A DNA stretch of 64,000 bases from a virus. The notes under the pieces are model-generated. The model was not told the origin of the DNA, did not search any database, and saw only the letters and a program-made list of their open reading frames with translations. The DNA lies in the IMG/VR virus record IMGVR_UViG_3300037507_004165, positions 62,001 through 126,000 of that record, one strand, 5' to 3'. Position numbers and translations under genes: made by a program. This document shows, in pieces, positions 21,801 to 32,329 of the stretch; the stretch's first letter is position 1, and every line of letters starts with the position of its first letter.

Positions 21801-24474
21801 ATGCGTACGCAATTAAATGAATATATTTCCTCTTTCAATAGACAATATAGAAAAACAGTAGCGTCTGTTCTATCTGAATCAGTGGTTGAGAAAGCAGAAA
21901 TAGGCAACTTAGTCAATAAAATAGGTTCTTTTACTTCAGCTTCAGATTATATACCAAGTCTTGTAAGCTCTTTGACGACCATACAAAGAGAGCCAATGGT
22001 CGATCTTTTTAGGGATATAGATCTTAGAATTAAAACAGCCTATGATATATCGAGAACTCTGTCCATACTCAGGTCATCAATGGAGTCTATGTTCGCTGGA
22101 GAAATAGAAAAGATAGAAAAAGATATTTCTTTTCTTGAATCTTACATGGATAATTGGACGTTTTTGTCTGGAGAAGAAGATCTATATAATTATACTTTTG
22201 TGGAAAACTTTGACAATGATTCAAACTCCTATATTCATGGCGGTGATCTGACTCAAATACCAGATAGAAATCGGAATTCCGTTTTATGAGGTAGAAAAAG
22301 CTTTTGTAGATCCATTTGATGGATCACTAAAATATTCTCAAAACTATGAGCAGGTCTTATCTCCAATTAGTAGCGATGATATACAATCAATAAATTATCA
22401 TACAAATTTTTCAAAAGATTATATATCTAGTGATACTGGTGTAGAAAAAATTATAACTTCTTCTTCCTCTAGTGTTTGGAACCTTACCGTAAAGTCTCCA
22501 TCGGTTGTTAGAGATAATATTTTTGATCGAGAACAGTTTAAAAATCTCAAGATTAATAGCTCTATAGATTCTTCAGCTCAATTGGCAATTGAGATAAATC
22601 TAAAATCTCCTAAAAAAATATCTAGAATAAGAATTAATCCAAATATTGGCAATAATCTTGATCTGATACAAGTCGCCATAGAAGCTACTAACACGGTAAG
22701 TGCAAATACTCAACAATCGCAAAACTCTGACAAGTATGCCGTTTTAACTTCTCCTATAAGAATAAAAAATAGTGTTGACATAGATTTGCCATCTGCCGAG
22801 TTTGTTAAAAGCTTTACGCTTTTCTTTGCTCAAAGTAGCTACACTAGGACAAAAATAACACCACTTCAATCCGAAGTAAATACAAAACTAATTAATCAGA
22901 TATCTTCTGCAATAAGAAAATATAGAAAAAATAGTCACGATAAACTACAGGATAATGTTATAAAGTTTTTTATAAAAGACTATGCTAAAGATTATATAAC
23001 AAGAAATAAAAGTTTGTATTATTATGATTATACAGACTATTATCCAACCGATTATGAAAAAATAAATGTCGGAGTATTAGAAGAGTTTAAAAACAAAAAA
23101 TTCTTTTCTGACATAGATGATTTTAATAAACTCAAAAATACAACATTATTGTCTAATATAGTTTTTTCAATTGTATCTTTTTCAATAGGTTCAAAACTTA
23201 GATCAGTTGTTAGCAAAACTTACTTAGAATCTAATTTAAGAGAGGCTTTTAAAAACGTATCTAATTATTCTTCTGGTGGCATTGTTCCGCTGGGAGATTC
23301 AAATAAATCAGAAAACAATTCTCACTTCTTGGAAGATTCAATTGAATACACCAGCTCTTTAAATGCGAATGAACTTTTCTCTAATTCAGAAAGTCCCGGA
23401 ATGTATGAGTATATGTTTTCAATAAAAAATATATCCTTCTTTTCCCCAACAGAGGGTGAGATAACTTCACTTCCTTCGCCTCTTAATAGATCTATGTTTG
23501 TAAGCAAGAGAATACCAATCGGCGGCCTTCCAATGAAAGTCAAGATGATGTCTGAGTATTTTTCTCAAATAAACTATTCAGAAAATGATATTTCTAATGA
23601 TAAAACTTCTATAGAATTTAGTGTTTCGATAACTGATAATCCAATTTTTGAAGAAAACTGGATACCGATCATGCCATTTAATGATTCGGAAGTGAGGGCA
23701 GAGCTTCTGTATCCAAATCTATTTGGTGTTTCCTCAACAAGATTCCTTGCCAATGAAGAGTCTGTAAAGTTATTCGAAAACGGAAAACAAAGAAATTTTG
23801 GAACATATGAAGTATCTGGAAAAAATATATCCATACTTCAGTACAACAGCTCTAACACATATTTTGTTTCGTACGTCCCATTTAACATCAGTGCACTAAA
23901 AGAAGTTCCGCTGTTCTCTAGATCCATGTCTAACCCAGTGCTTGTAGGCGCGTCTTCAAATGGTTTTAATGGAGAAAGATTTGAGGGGTCAGGTCCCAAT
24001 AACTCTGTGACACTATCAAATACTCCATATATAAGTCAAGAAAAACTTGTTAATGCTGTATACTCATCTATAAACGGTACTATAACTACAAATAAAAGCT
24101 CCTTTGGCAACTTTGACTATTCATCATACTCACCAGTCAAAGTTATATTTGAGGATGGTTCAGTTGGTCTCAACTTGAGTAACTATATTCTTAGCAGTTC
24201 GCAATCTCCGTCTTTTTATGAAACTGATTCCATACTGTTTGTTCACTCTGCAAATACAATAATATTTAATCAAAAAATAAATAAACCATTTAGAGTAATA
24301 TATCAATATATACCGAGCATATTTAGATATAGAATTGTCTTAAGAAGCTTGAACAATTCTCCAGAAAATTATTCTGTCGATAGATTATTATTTAAATTTT
24401 CTCTCGACAAAGATAATACAATAGACAATAACTTTTTAAAGTACGACAATAAATATTTAAAGAAATCAGTTTAA
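21801..24474 (+). CDS. Tail-fibre family protein, read through one CGGA site
   Basis: 890 residues when CGGA at 22272 is read as Gly; conventional reading gives 162 residues and then a stretch with no proper start. N-terminal helices (KIEKDISFLESYMDNW) look like a trimerising coiled coil. The rest is beta-rich, with regular A/T-rich phage codon use. The ATG directly follows the preceding stop, so translation is probably coupled. I recognise no enzymatic domain; virion structure is inferred from context. Confidence 0.7.
22272..22275 (+). other. CGGA recoding site 7 (tail fibre)
   Basis: In-frame AAT-CGG, 157 codons from the ATG. The +1 frame continues N-G-I-P-F-Y-E-V-E-K-A; frame 0 stops at 22289. 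Confidence 0.88.
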
Positions 24475-24483
24475 GGAACTTAC

Positions 24484-26913
24484 ATGGCACAATTATCAAC
24501 CGACACTCTTGCTTATTCGCAGATAATATCAAAGGTTCAAAAGTTTGTATCTGATTATTCTGTTTTAAAAAATACTTCACCCAAAGATTATGATAAAGCT
24601 TATCAAAAACTTTTATTTGAAATTCACCAGAGCATAGGTGGAGTTTCTGCAAAAAATATTTTCCTCAACAAAGGAAACGTTCCTTCTTCTAATGAATTTA
24701 ATGAGTTTATTTTTAATCTAACAAATGATTTGAATATTGTTACTAATCAGTTTGACACACTATCTGCTAACTATATAAATACATTTAATCTTTTTTCAAA
24801 TCAGTTGGAAGCAGAAAAGAATTCTATATCAAGAATCAGATCAAAAATAAATGTTCTTGAATTTTATTCAAAAAGCTCGTCAAATGACATCACATATTAT
24901 GGAGATAGTTTCAACGATCTATCTTTGGTTGATTCTTCTAAGATATCCACTGGCTATATTCCAGACATATCAGACGGGTATGCAACACTTGCAAAACAGT
25001 CATCTAAAAACTGGAAGTGCGCAATAAGAGTTGTTAATGAAAACTATAATGAATCAATTTCAGATGAAATTTCCTTTGTTAAACCATCTAACGGATTAAA
25101 GGGCAATCACTTTTTGTTTCACCAAGACGGAAATGACAATCCGTTTCTGTACGAAAAAGATGCTTCAATACTAAGATCTAACGAATCTGCGATTCTAGAC
25201 GGAAGTGCTGCCACTTATTTTGAATATGAAGCTGTAAATGTTTTAGCTGTTAATGATTCAAACTATTACAACTCAAGGCCAGAATATGAGTTTGAATATT
25301 TTGACAATGGCAAATATATAAATTGGGCTAAATTTGATACGTCTAAGCCACTTAGCTTAACTATTGAATTTACAAACTCAGCTCAATCTGGAGATTATAT
25401 TAACTACATATCAATTCTTCCCTTTTTTGGATATGATATTCCAGGAACAAATTCACTAATAAAAAATGTTAAAGTAACTTCTATTAAACTTTTTGATTCG
25501 ATAAACAATACTACATATGAATTAATAAATGGAGATCCAGTAACAATAGGATCTGATATTTCTTCTAGAAATGTAGATAATTATAAAAACTTTTTTTATA
25601 ACAAAGGTGTTTTTAGATTTGAAGAAAAAAAAGTAAATAAAATATATATAACTCTTGAACAAGCAGAATTTAATGACACTTTGATCAAGCATGCCTACTG
25701 GACACCATATGAGATTAATTCAAATCAAAAATGGAATAATCAAAGTAGATTTAACCCAAATGGAGTAATCTCTTCCTCTCCAATAACCACGTCCTGGGAT
25801 AAAAGCACTCTTGTTCCAGAAATAACAAATCCAGCAAAATACAAAACAGCTGCTGCGGACATGAAGCAGATAGTTATTTCAAAAAATGAAACTGTTAGCA
25901 CACAATTAAAGTACCAGATAAAGCTTACGTCTGGCCAAGAAGCTTATTATTGGTATAGGAGAGATCCTGATCTGAATGTGGATCTCTTTTGCACAAAAGC
26001 TAACGCACCGTATTATCCAAATCAAGATTCTCTATTGGCGTCTATACAGAGAATTAGAAGCGAAAACCCGCCATCCGCATGCGTCTTGGTGGATCCAACA
26101 ATAGACATAACAAAGCAGCTAAATTCGCTAAAGATAAGAATGCAGTCGATACAGATATCTTCTGGAGTAGCCACACTGACAACTTTATTAGATCACAATC
26201 TTTCAGTTGGTTCCAAAGTTTATATAAGAGACAGATGGGGTTCCATAGATATACTAGGTACATTTACCGTTTCAGAAATCCTTAATTCTAAAGAGTTTAA
26301 AGTTGCAACCTCATACTCTGGTGATCTAGCGTTAACAGACATATCTTCAAATTTCGGACTATGCCTTAAGGTCATAGCAAGTCCAACAAGCTCAAATCTT
26401 TCAATAGAAAGTAGCTCTGATCCAATAAACAAAACTTCAAAAGTGTATCTTAATTTAAAGAGAAACTTTGAATACTTAAAAGCAAAAAGAGCAAGTATTG
26501 GGATAAGAGATATTTCTTTTGGCAAGGAAACATTTAAAGACTCTGCAGAAATAGTCTCTAAACCGTTCTTTATTCATGGTCAATTAGAGCTTCTTAGCCT
26601 AGAGGTTTCTGAATATATACCACAAACAGAATCAAATAGAGCAGGCATCAAGTATTATATAAGTGTTGATGGTGGAAATAGGTGGATACAAATATCGCCA
26701 ATAGAAAGAAATTTTTCTGGTATTCCAGAAATATTGGCCTTTAACCAAAACCTGACTGACAATTCAACAGTTCCCCAAATAGCTTACTATAATGAACCAG
26801 AAGTACCGAATCCAATAAATTCGGTAATTTTAAAAGCTGTTATTCAAAAAGACAGAATGGTTAATTCTACCCCAATATTATATTGGTATAAATTAGGTGC
26901 TAGGATAGTATAA
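24484..26913 (+). CDS. Tail-fibre family protein
   Basis: 809 residues. A helical N-terminus (residues 1-130, LNIVTNQFDTLSANYINTFN) is followed by beta-rich domains; the end (VILKAVIQKDRM...TPILYWYKLGARIV) resembles the end of the next gene and of other fibre proteins here. AAGGAACTTAC precedes the ATG. It stands three bases before the next start. It has no in-frame CGG. A structural fibre role is inferred from neighbours and composition. Confidence 0.65.
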   Translation: MAQLSTDTLAYSQIISKVQKFVSDYSVLKNTSPKDYDKAYQKLLFEIHQSIGGVSAKNIFLNKGNVPSSNEFNEFIFNLTNDLNIVTNQFDTLSANYINTFNLFSNQLEAEKNSISRIRSKINVLEFYSKSSSNDITYYGDSFNDLSLVDSSKISTGYIPDISDGYATLAKQSSKNWKCAIRVVNENYNESISDEISFVKPSNGLKGNHFLFHQDGNDNPFLYEKDASILRSNESAILDGSAATYFEYEAVNVLAVNDSNYYNSRPEYEFEYFDNGKYINWAKFDTSKPLSLTIEFTNSAQSGDYINYISILPFFGYDIPGTNSLIKNVKVTSIKLFDSINNTTYELINGDPVTIGSDISSRNVDNYKNFFYNKGVFRFEEKKVNKIYITLEQAEFNDTLIKHAYWTPYEINSNQKWNNQSRFNPNGVISSSPITTSWDKSTLVPEITNPAKYKTAAADMKQIVISKNETVSTQLKYQIKLTSGQEAYYWYRRDPDLNVDLFCTKANAPYYPNQDSLLASIQRIRSENPPSACVLVDPTIDITKQLNSLKIRMQSIQISSGVATLTTLLDHNLSVGSKVYIRDRWGSIDILGTFTVSEILNSKEFKVATSYSGDLALTDISSNFGLCLKVIASPTSSNLSIESSSDPINKTSKVYLNLKRNFEYLKAKRASIGIRDISFGKETFKDSAEIVSKPFFIHGQLELLSLEVSEYIPQTESNRAGIKYYISVDGGNRWIQISPIERNFSGIPEILAFNQNLTDNSTVPQIAYYNEPEVPNPINSVILKAVIQKDRMVNSTPILYWYKLGARIV

Positions 26914-26915
26914 GT

Positions 26916-29120
26916 ATGACTATAGAAAATATACAGAAGAAAAGATTTTTAGAAACTATATATAAAATATATTATTCTCTTGGATCTCAGCCGTCAGAAA
27001 CAGAAATCTCAGCCATTTACGGTAGATACTTTAGTAGGTACAACCCAGGTGCACCGATCCCCCTCCAATATAATGACCTGTTAGCTTCTTCTGTTATTGA
27101 TCACGAAAAAATAAATAGGCTTATGGTTCATAGCTCGTTTAATATAGATGTTTTATATGATTCCTTTCATGAAGAAATAGGTGAATTGTATGATTTAATA
27201 ACCGCATTCAAATTCAGAATAGATAATCTAAAGTTAAGAAGATCAGAACTAGAAAAGAACGTAGACGACAAATTATTCGCAATAAATAATACTGATGGAT
27301 TCTATTTTAGTAACACAAATGCGTTTAATGGCACTAGCTTGGTAGATCTTCAAAAAACTTCTGCCGTCATAGATCTATCAGCTAAAAAAATGACGATACC
27401 AAAAATTACATCAGGAGTGTTTAGTTACGTAGGAAACATTTTGAATAAGGTAAACAACGCTTCATTGGAGGTTTTTGTTGACAGTAAGAAAGTAGATACA
27501 ATTAGTTCTGTTGATTTTTCTAATGTATTTAATGGTTTAAATAACAGCGAATGGAAGTATCAGTATGAATCTCCATCTATAGGGGTATGCACACTAAAAG
27601 TGGTTGTTCCAGTTTCGTCTTTGGGTGGAGTGTCTGGGATATCCTTGGTGGAGGGAAAGATCAATTCTCAAAAACCAGTTGATGTTAGTTTATTAGTTTC
27701 AAACACTAATGATTCATCTAACAATATTTCGATGTCAAGAAGTAGCAAGTCAGATTATGACAGCTTCTCTTTCTCGTTTGCTACGACAAGGGCTTCTTCT
27801 GTAGAGATATTTTTGACAAAAGTAGAACCGGATTATACTCTAAATGTTTCTGGCCAAATAAAGTATGTATATGATTTTAGAATAGAAGAACTAATCATTA
27901 CCGCTCCTTACTATGACGCATCGGCGGTGTTTGTAAGCAATCCAATATCTCTCCCCTCTGAGCAGAATACAACTCTTGCAATTGACTCAGTACACTTTGA
28001 TGCTGTTGATCAAGTGCCACCTGGCACGTCGATTAGCTATTATATAGCAGCGGATAACGGTACGCAGGTACTCATAGATGACTACAGTTGGGTCCCGGTT
28101 TCTCCCTCATCACTAAAAAATGCAACCAATTCCAATGTGGTATCTTTTAGTGGAACTAACAAAATTCAATCTAAAGTTATTTCTTCTTCTGCAGGAAATA
28201 TACAGTCAACATTCGAAGAAATGATTAGAATACCAAGATCAGAAACATTTAATAATCCGATTAAAAATTATTTTTACGAAAACGATTCCTTAGAAAATGG
28301 ATTTAACTTGTATAGATTAGCAAAGTTTCCCAAGGATTCCGAACCATACGATGCATACATACTAGAAAATACGGACAGTAATCAGGTTTCAATTTATGTT
28401 GTGAATGGAACAAGTTTAGATAGGGGTTCTTGGCAGCAAGTTTTATCTGGGTCTAGAACAGATTTGCAAGTTAGCAAATCCTATGCCTCACTTAACACTG
28501 CTCAAGAATTTTATCAAGCTCCAAACATACCCTATGGAAGCATATATTTAACCACAAATATATACATGGAAAATTCAGTAACAATGACTAAGAATTTTCT
28601 GAAATCTCTTTCAGCTCAGTTTTGGGATATAGAGGTTTATCTTAATGGCGTTCAAATAAGCACATCCGGATCCTTGGCCCCTGGAGTCCTGACTTCTTCT
28701 TTAACCTGGAATTTTAAAAAGGGTGAAAATACCATAGCAATAATCATCAATAAGTCAACCAATGATACATCTGGTGTTAGAACCCCATTTAACGGATCCA
28801 TATCTCTTATGGAGGGAACCCATTTATTGTCAATACCTAACGCTCAGGTGTACAGAAATTATTTATCATTTGTTAAAATAGAAGATTTAAGAAATAAATA
28901 TTCAAATATAGATAATGTTTTTTCTGTTATTAATTGGGAAAATAATAAAGAAATAGTTTATAGAAGAACTGAAGAAATTAAAGATGGAACAAAGGTCTAC
29001 TATCTAACCAATAACGGCAAATCCCCATCTTCGGTTAGGGTTAGGGCAGATTTATTTAGGGGCGCAGACTCCTACACTGCTCCCGCAGTGCTCTCCTATA
29101 CTCTTAAGTTTAAACACTAA
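26916..29120 (+). CDS. Tail-fibre family protein
   Basis: 734 residues. The N-terminal 120 residues are helical with a coiled-coil pattern (YDLITAFKFRIDNLKLRRSE), followed by beta sandwiches that look carbohydrate-binding-like (WDIEVYLNGVQIS, WNFKKGENTIAIIINKS). The C-terminus (VRVRADLFRGADSYTAPAV) parallels the preceding gene, suggesting duplicated fibre subunits. Start ATG at 26916 follows the previous stop by two bases. Function is inferred. Confidence 0.65.
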   Translation: MTIENIQKKRFLETIYKIYYSLGSQPSETEISAIYGRYFSRYNPGAPIPLQYNDLLASSVIDHEKINRLMVHSSFNIDVLYDSFHEEIGELYDLITAFKFRIDNLKLRRSELEKNVDDKLFAINNTDGFYFSNTNAFNGTSLVDLQKTSAVIDLSAKKMTIPKITSGVFSYVGNILNKVNNASLEVFVDSKKVDTISSVDFSNVFNGLNNSEWKYQYESPSIGVCTLKVVVPVSSLGGVSGISLVEGKINSQKPVDVSLLVSNTNDSSNNISMSRSSKSDYDSFSFSFATTRASSVEIFLTKVEPDYTLNVSGQIKYVYDFRIEELIITAPYYDASAVFVSNPISLPSEQNTTLAIDSVHFDAVDQVPPGTSISYYIAADNGTQVLIDDYSWVPVSPSSLKNATNSNVVSFSGTNKIQSKVISSSAGNIQSTFEEMIRIPRSETFNNPIKNYFYENDSLENGFNLYRLAKFPKDSEPYDAYILENTDSNQVSIYVVNGTSLDRGSWQQVLSGSRTDLQVSKSYASLNTAQEFYQAPNIPYGSIYLTTNIYMENSVTMTKNFLKSLSAQFWDIEVYLNGVQISTSGSLAPGVLTSSLTWNFKKGENTIAIIINKSTNDTSGVRTPFNGSISLMEGTHLLSIPNAQVYRNYLSFVKIEDLRNKYSNIDNVFSVINWENNKEIVYRRTEEIKDGTKVYYLTNNGKSPSSVRVRADLFRGADSYTAPAVLSYTLKFKH

Positions 29121-29128
29121 GGAAAATC

Positions 29129-29566
29129 ATGACGATATCTTACTCTAATTTTAACAGAAGAGAAAATATATTTGAGCCTTCAGTTCAAAAAAATAGGTTG
29201 ACGTACAAGGGGCCAGTACCGTCAAGTTTAATTAATCTTTTTAATGACCAGTTTCTTTTGGATGTTAATAGACTTAAAAAGAAAATAGACGAACTTAACG
29301 AATCATTGGAATATATAAGTCAAATGACTGGAAATGATCTAAATTTAGCCACTCCAGATTACTATTTAAATGAAGAATTATTAATGACTATATACTCACA
29401 AGAGGTTTCATATGATGAAAGTTCTGAGGATTACTTAATAACTTCCTCAACACCTTACTATGAAGATTCTTTGTATTTTGAAAAGTTTAATAAAAATAGT
29501 GGTATGATTTCTTTCTTGTCTGCCAAGCTAGCCTCCATAGAGGCAGCTTTAAAAAAGGATATTTAG
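29129..29566 (+). CDS. Small fibre-associated protein with shared N-terminal anchor motif
   Basis: 145 residues, preceded by AAGGAAAATC. The N-terminus (QKNRLTYKGPVPSSLINLFN) is clearly similar to that of the next gene (RKPVQYHGPISSADFNERIE), and both continue into a helix with a Lys/Ile coiled-coil pattern. It also contains two Thr-Pro-x-Tyr motifs like those in the 10526 fibre. A short fibre, adaptor or trimerisation factor is plausible; I recognise no family. Confidence 0.6.
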   Translation: MTISYSNFNRRENIFEPSVQKNRLTYKGPVPSSLINLFNDQFLLDVNRLKKKIDELNESLEYISQMTGNDLNLATPDYYLNEELLMTIYSQEVSYDESSEDYLITSSTPYYEDSLYFEKFNKNSGMISFLSAKLASIEAALKKDI

Positions 29567-29575
29567 GAGAAAAAA

Positions 29576-30838
29576 ATGAGTGAGTTTATTTACACACAAA
29601 GAAAGCCAGTTCAATACCATGGCCCTATATCAAGCGCAGACTTTAATGAGAGAATAGAGCAAAACTACGCAGACCTTGTTTATTTATATAATAAATATGG
29701 TGTTCTAGATAAAAAAATAGCTGAAATAATTGAGAGAATTGTAAAAGAAAACATTTATTTGACATCAGCTATTTCGGATTTATCAAATAGAATAAGGGTC
29801 ATAGAAAGTATAAATACAAATCAAATATCTATTCACAGTAAGAATCAGGTAGATCTATCTCCGTTTGTCAACACGCCCTACGCAGTATCAGCTGCCTCTG
29901 CACTTGTTTTTGATGACTACTATAATTTCATGACTCTCCCTAATGTTTTGGGATCATCTCATTCTAAAATAAAATTTGTGAATTCAACCAAAGGTCAAAT
30001 TGTTCCCGACTTTTTAGAGACCAGAATAGACACAAATCTTACTGGCGGAGATGGAACTGGAGCATTAATAGACACAACTCCAGTTCAGAATGCATTTATA
30101 AATCAACCTGATAAGGTATGGAGAAGAAACGTAATACTTAGTGAGCCTAATCCACTTGGTGTAAGCATGTATCTGTATGTAAAGATACCAACTGGGTCGA
30201 TAGGCAATTCCTTAACTAACTGCATTTCACTTTCTCCATATCCATCAAATGGCGTTGATGTTGTCAGGATTGAATATACAACAGCAAAAAGTCCTTCCCT
30301 ATCAGATAAGGATGGATACTATGGAATAAATCCTGGCTATTATGATGGAGAGTACGATGCCTTAGGAAAAGTCGCTCCAGGCGGATGGTCCACTGTGGGA
30401 TCAGATACTGTTGTAAACTCTGGCCCACTAAAGTTTTTCTTTGCTGAAAAAGAAATTACCGCAGTAAGAATCCTTTTGAGGCAGAGAAATTACGTAAAAG
30501 AAAATGGTTCATATGTTTACACCTATGGCCTGTCTGACATAGACATCAGGTATGAAAAATTCTTAAACTCTGGCAGAACCTTTATAAGGTTTGATGCCCC
30601 AACAGGCAAGACAATAAACGAGCTGCTTAACGTATCCCCTAAGGTATATAATATCCCACAGTCTCTTTTAAACGACTCATTTTCCTATAGGGTTTTTTAC
30701 CCATCTGGATCAACCTATGTGCTAATCAATCCAAATACTTCAAGCCACGTGTACATAGAGATATCCCTGTCAATGCTTGAAAATAAAATACCACCAGTTT
30801 TGTCTGATTTAATAATAGAAGCAGATTATAACCTATAA
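29576..30838 (+). CDS. Tail-fibre protein with anchor motif
   Basis: 420 residues with a strong ribosome site (AGGAGAAAAA). The N-terminal YHGPISSADFN motif and coiled coil (DKKIAEIIERIVKENI) are shared with the preceding small gene. The C-terminal two-thirds is beta-rich with Gly/Tyr-rich loops (DGYYGINPGYYDGEYDALG), suggesting a host-contacting distal domain. No enzyme motif is visible. It is the second-last gene of the tail cluster. Confidence 0.65.
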   Translation: MSEFIYTQRKPVQYHGPISSADFNERIEQNYADLVYLYNKYGVLDKKIAEIIERIVKENIYLTSAISDLSNRIRVIESINTNQISIHSKNQVDLSPFVNTPYAVSAASALVFDDYYNFMTLPNVLGSSHSKIKFVNSTKGQIVPDFLETRIDTNLTGGDGTGALIDTTPVQNAFINQPDKVWRRNVILSEPNPLGVSMYLYVKIPTGSIGNSLTNCISLSPYPSNGVDVVRIEYTTAKSPSLSDKDGYYGINPGYYDGEYDALGKVAPGGWSTVGSDTVVNSGPLKFFFAEKEITAVRILLRQRNYVKENGSYVYTYGLSDIDIRYEKFLNSGRTFIRFDAPTGKTINELLNVSPKVYNIPQSLLNDSFSYRVFYPSGSTYVLINPNTSSHVYIEISLSMLENKIPPVLSDLIIEADYNL

Positions 30839-30904
30839 GATCTGGTGAAAAATAGGTATCCTTTTTACTATATAGATACAATTTCTTTAATAAGGAGAAT
30901 TTAA

Positions 30905-31492
30905 ATGGCTACTTTTTATGTTGGTCCAAGACCTGTTTTGAGAGGTCGCAATACCAATGATATGGTCAATCCGTGGAAGGGCACCTCGGGCACATACTCT
31001 TTCTACCCACTTTTTGCTAAAGGTGTTTTAGACGGTGGTCCAGACAATCATCATGTTCCAGGAACTGGTTACCACCCTGGTAATGTTTTCTTGTCCCAAA
31101 TTTTTAATGGATCAACACTTTACATACACCCACTCTCCGGAACATTTGCCGACGGGGCTGGTTATGAAGGCGCAAGATTCAAGCCAATGGAATACAAGGG
31201 TGTTTCTGGTGTATTTTCATCAGGATACGGACACGGTTCAGATAAGACAAGACCGTACGCCCTGTATAGCAATTACATCTTTGACGGTGTAGCTGCAGCC
31301 AACGCATTTGCATCTGGTTACGGTCACGCAAAGAGAACAAATGACTATAGCCTCTACAATAACTATATATTCGACGGTGTTAACTCAGCCAATGTGTTCC
31401 CATCTGGATATGGCCAAGCAAATACATCTTCCGAATATGGAAGAAACAAAGTCAAAGAGTGGGCTGGAGTAGCCTCAGCAAGAGCACTCTAA
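30905..31492 (+). CDS. Small repeat-containing structural protein, probably abundant
   Basis: 195 residues, preceded by a near-ideal AAGGAG site. Residues about 106-180 are two near-identical repeats of 31 and 30 residues (SGYGH...LYxNYIFDGVxxANxF) plus the start of a third. It is rich in Gly, Tyr and His. Codon choice is more C-ending than its neighbours, which suggests strong expression. It ends the tail operon and is followed by a terminator. A receptor-binding tip or decoration protein is plausible; I do not recognise the family. Confidence 0.65.
   Translation: MATFYVGPRPVLRGRNTNDMVNPWKGTSGTYSFYPLFAKGVLDGGPDNHHVPGTGYHPGNVFLSQIFNGSTLYIHPLSGTFADGAGYEGARFKPMEYKGVSGVFSSGYGHGSDKTRPYALYSNYIFDGVAAANAFASGYGHAKRTNDYSLYNNYIFDGVNSANVFPSGYGQANTSSEYGRNKVKEWAGVASARAL
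31220..31441 (+). repeat. In-frame tandem repeats of 93 and 90 bp plus a partial third
   Basis: Units start at 31220, 31313 and 31403, each opening with codons for SGYG(H/Q). The first two continue with LYxNYIFDGV. Synonymous differences between units indicate an old duplication held by protein-level selection. Confidence 0.8.
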
Positions 31493-31495
31493 GAC

Positions 31496-31524
31496 AAGAC
31501 AAAAGTAATTGCACCTGCTATAAT
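31496..31524 (+). promoter_or_regulatory. Sigma-70-like promoter with -10 inside an inverted repeat
   Basis: AAGACA, 17-base spacer, TATAAT, with TGC just before the -10. The -10 is flanked by the 7-bp arms CACCTGC (31512-31518) and GCAGGTG (31527-31533), so a protein bound to the palindrome, or cruciform formation, would mask it. It would drive 31623 but meets a terminator first. Confidence 0.55.
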
Positions 31525-31545
31525 ATGCAGGTGATGTTCGAAACT

Positions 31546-31570
31546 CCCGCACAGAAATGTGCGGGATTTT
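31546..31570 (+). terminator. Rho-independent terminator after the tail operon
   Basis: An 8-bp GC-rich stem (CCCGCACA/TGTGCGGG) with a GAAA tetraloop, followed by ATTTTCG. It lies 54 bases after the last tail gene. Confidence 0.8.
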
Positions 31571-31622
31571 CGATTATTATGGCAGTGTTTATAAGTTTTG
31601 ATAGAGGCAAAGAGGATTACAT

Positions 31623-32318
31623 ATGTCTATACAGCTGATGGAGCAACTCCTGACCACAAATTCTCTTTCTGTTGAATTAGCAGAAAAGTATTTAACACTT
31701 TATTTGGGTGATGCGCAGTGGCAAGAGAAAATTTCTCAGTTATGGTCAGTCCAAAGTAAAAAACTTGGTGAAGAAAAAGCTAAGGAATTTGTAAAAAAAT
31801 CTGTAGCTTGCGCTTGTCTTTCTCCTGTAATAAACAAGTCTGCAATTCCAGAAGAAAATCATGTTTTATTGTTTTGGGTCAGTGGCTGGCCACAGTTCAA
31901 TGAAAGAGATTGGTTTTCTCTGTTTAAGGACGTTGTCAAAAATGATATACAGGTAGAAAAAAATAGATCAATCATTTTAAATGAAGGTATCTTTGAGCAC
32001 ATTGATATACCTCCATTGACTAGACAGGCTTTTAACTGGCTTTATGAAAAGTTAGAAAAAGAATCTTTTGTTTCAGAAGAAAGAAAAAACGAAGCTGTGA
32101 CAAAGATGAAAAACTTAGTTAGGATTTATGGGGGTGCAGTTATATGTAATCTGTTTACTAATTACAGTCTTAATATCGATAAAGTTCTTAACTGGAGAAG
32201 TGGATATTTCATAGAAAAAGAAATACACAAGGTATACTCTGTAGAACAAATTATCAAAATAAAAAAAGCAGAAATGCTAAAAACAAATTCCAATTATATT
32301 AAAAAGGTCAACGGGTAG
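31623..32318 (+). CDS. Unknown 231-residue protein upstream of ribonucleotide reductase
   Basis: Mostly helical and charged; a Trp-containing central section (VLLFWVSGWPQFNERDW) and a Cys pair (CACLSP) are the only notable features. It lies 11 bases before the reductase gene and probably shares its transcript. The ATG is preceded by AGAGGATTACAT. I do not recognise a family. Confidence 0.6.
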   Translation: MSIQLMEQLLTTNSLSVELAEKYLTLYLGDAQWQEKISQLWSVQSKKLGEEKAKEFVKKSVACACLSPVINKSAIPEENHVLLFWVSGWPQFNERDWFSLFKDVVKNDIQVEKNRSIILNEGIFEHIDIPPLTRQAFNWLYEKLEKESFVSEERKNEAVTKMKNLVRIYGGAVICNLFTNYSLNIDKVLNWRSGYFIEKEIHKVYSVEQIIKIKKAEMLKTNSNYIKKVNG

Positions 32319-32329
32319 GAGATAAACTA

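Noticed and set aside
30840-30904. Promoter before the repeat protein (TACAAT near 30877)
   Set aside because: No acceptable -35 at 16-18 bases; the gene can be read from the tail operon.
31531-31570. tRNA T-loop (GTTCGAA) near 31535
   Set aside because: No pairing T-stem, acceptor stem or anticodon arm around it; the hairpin downstream is a terminator.
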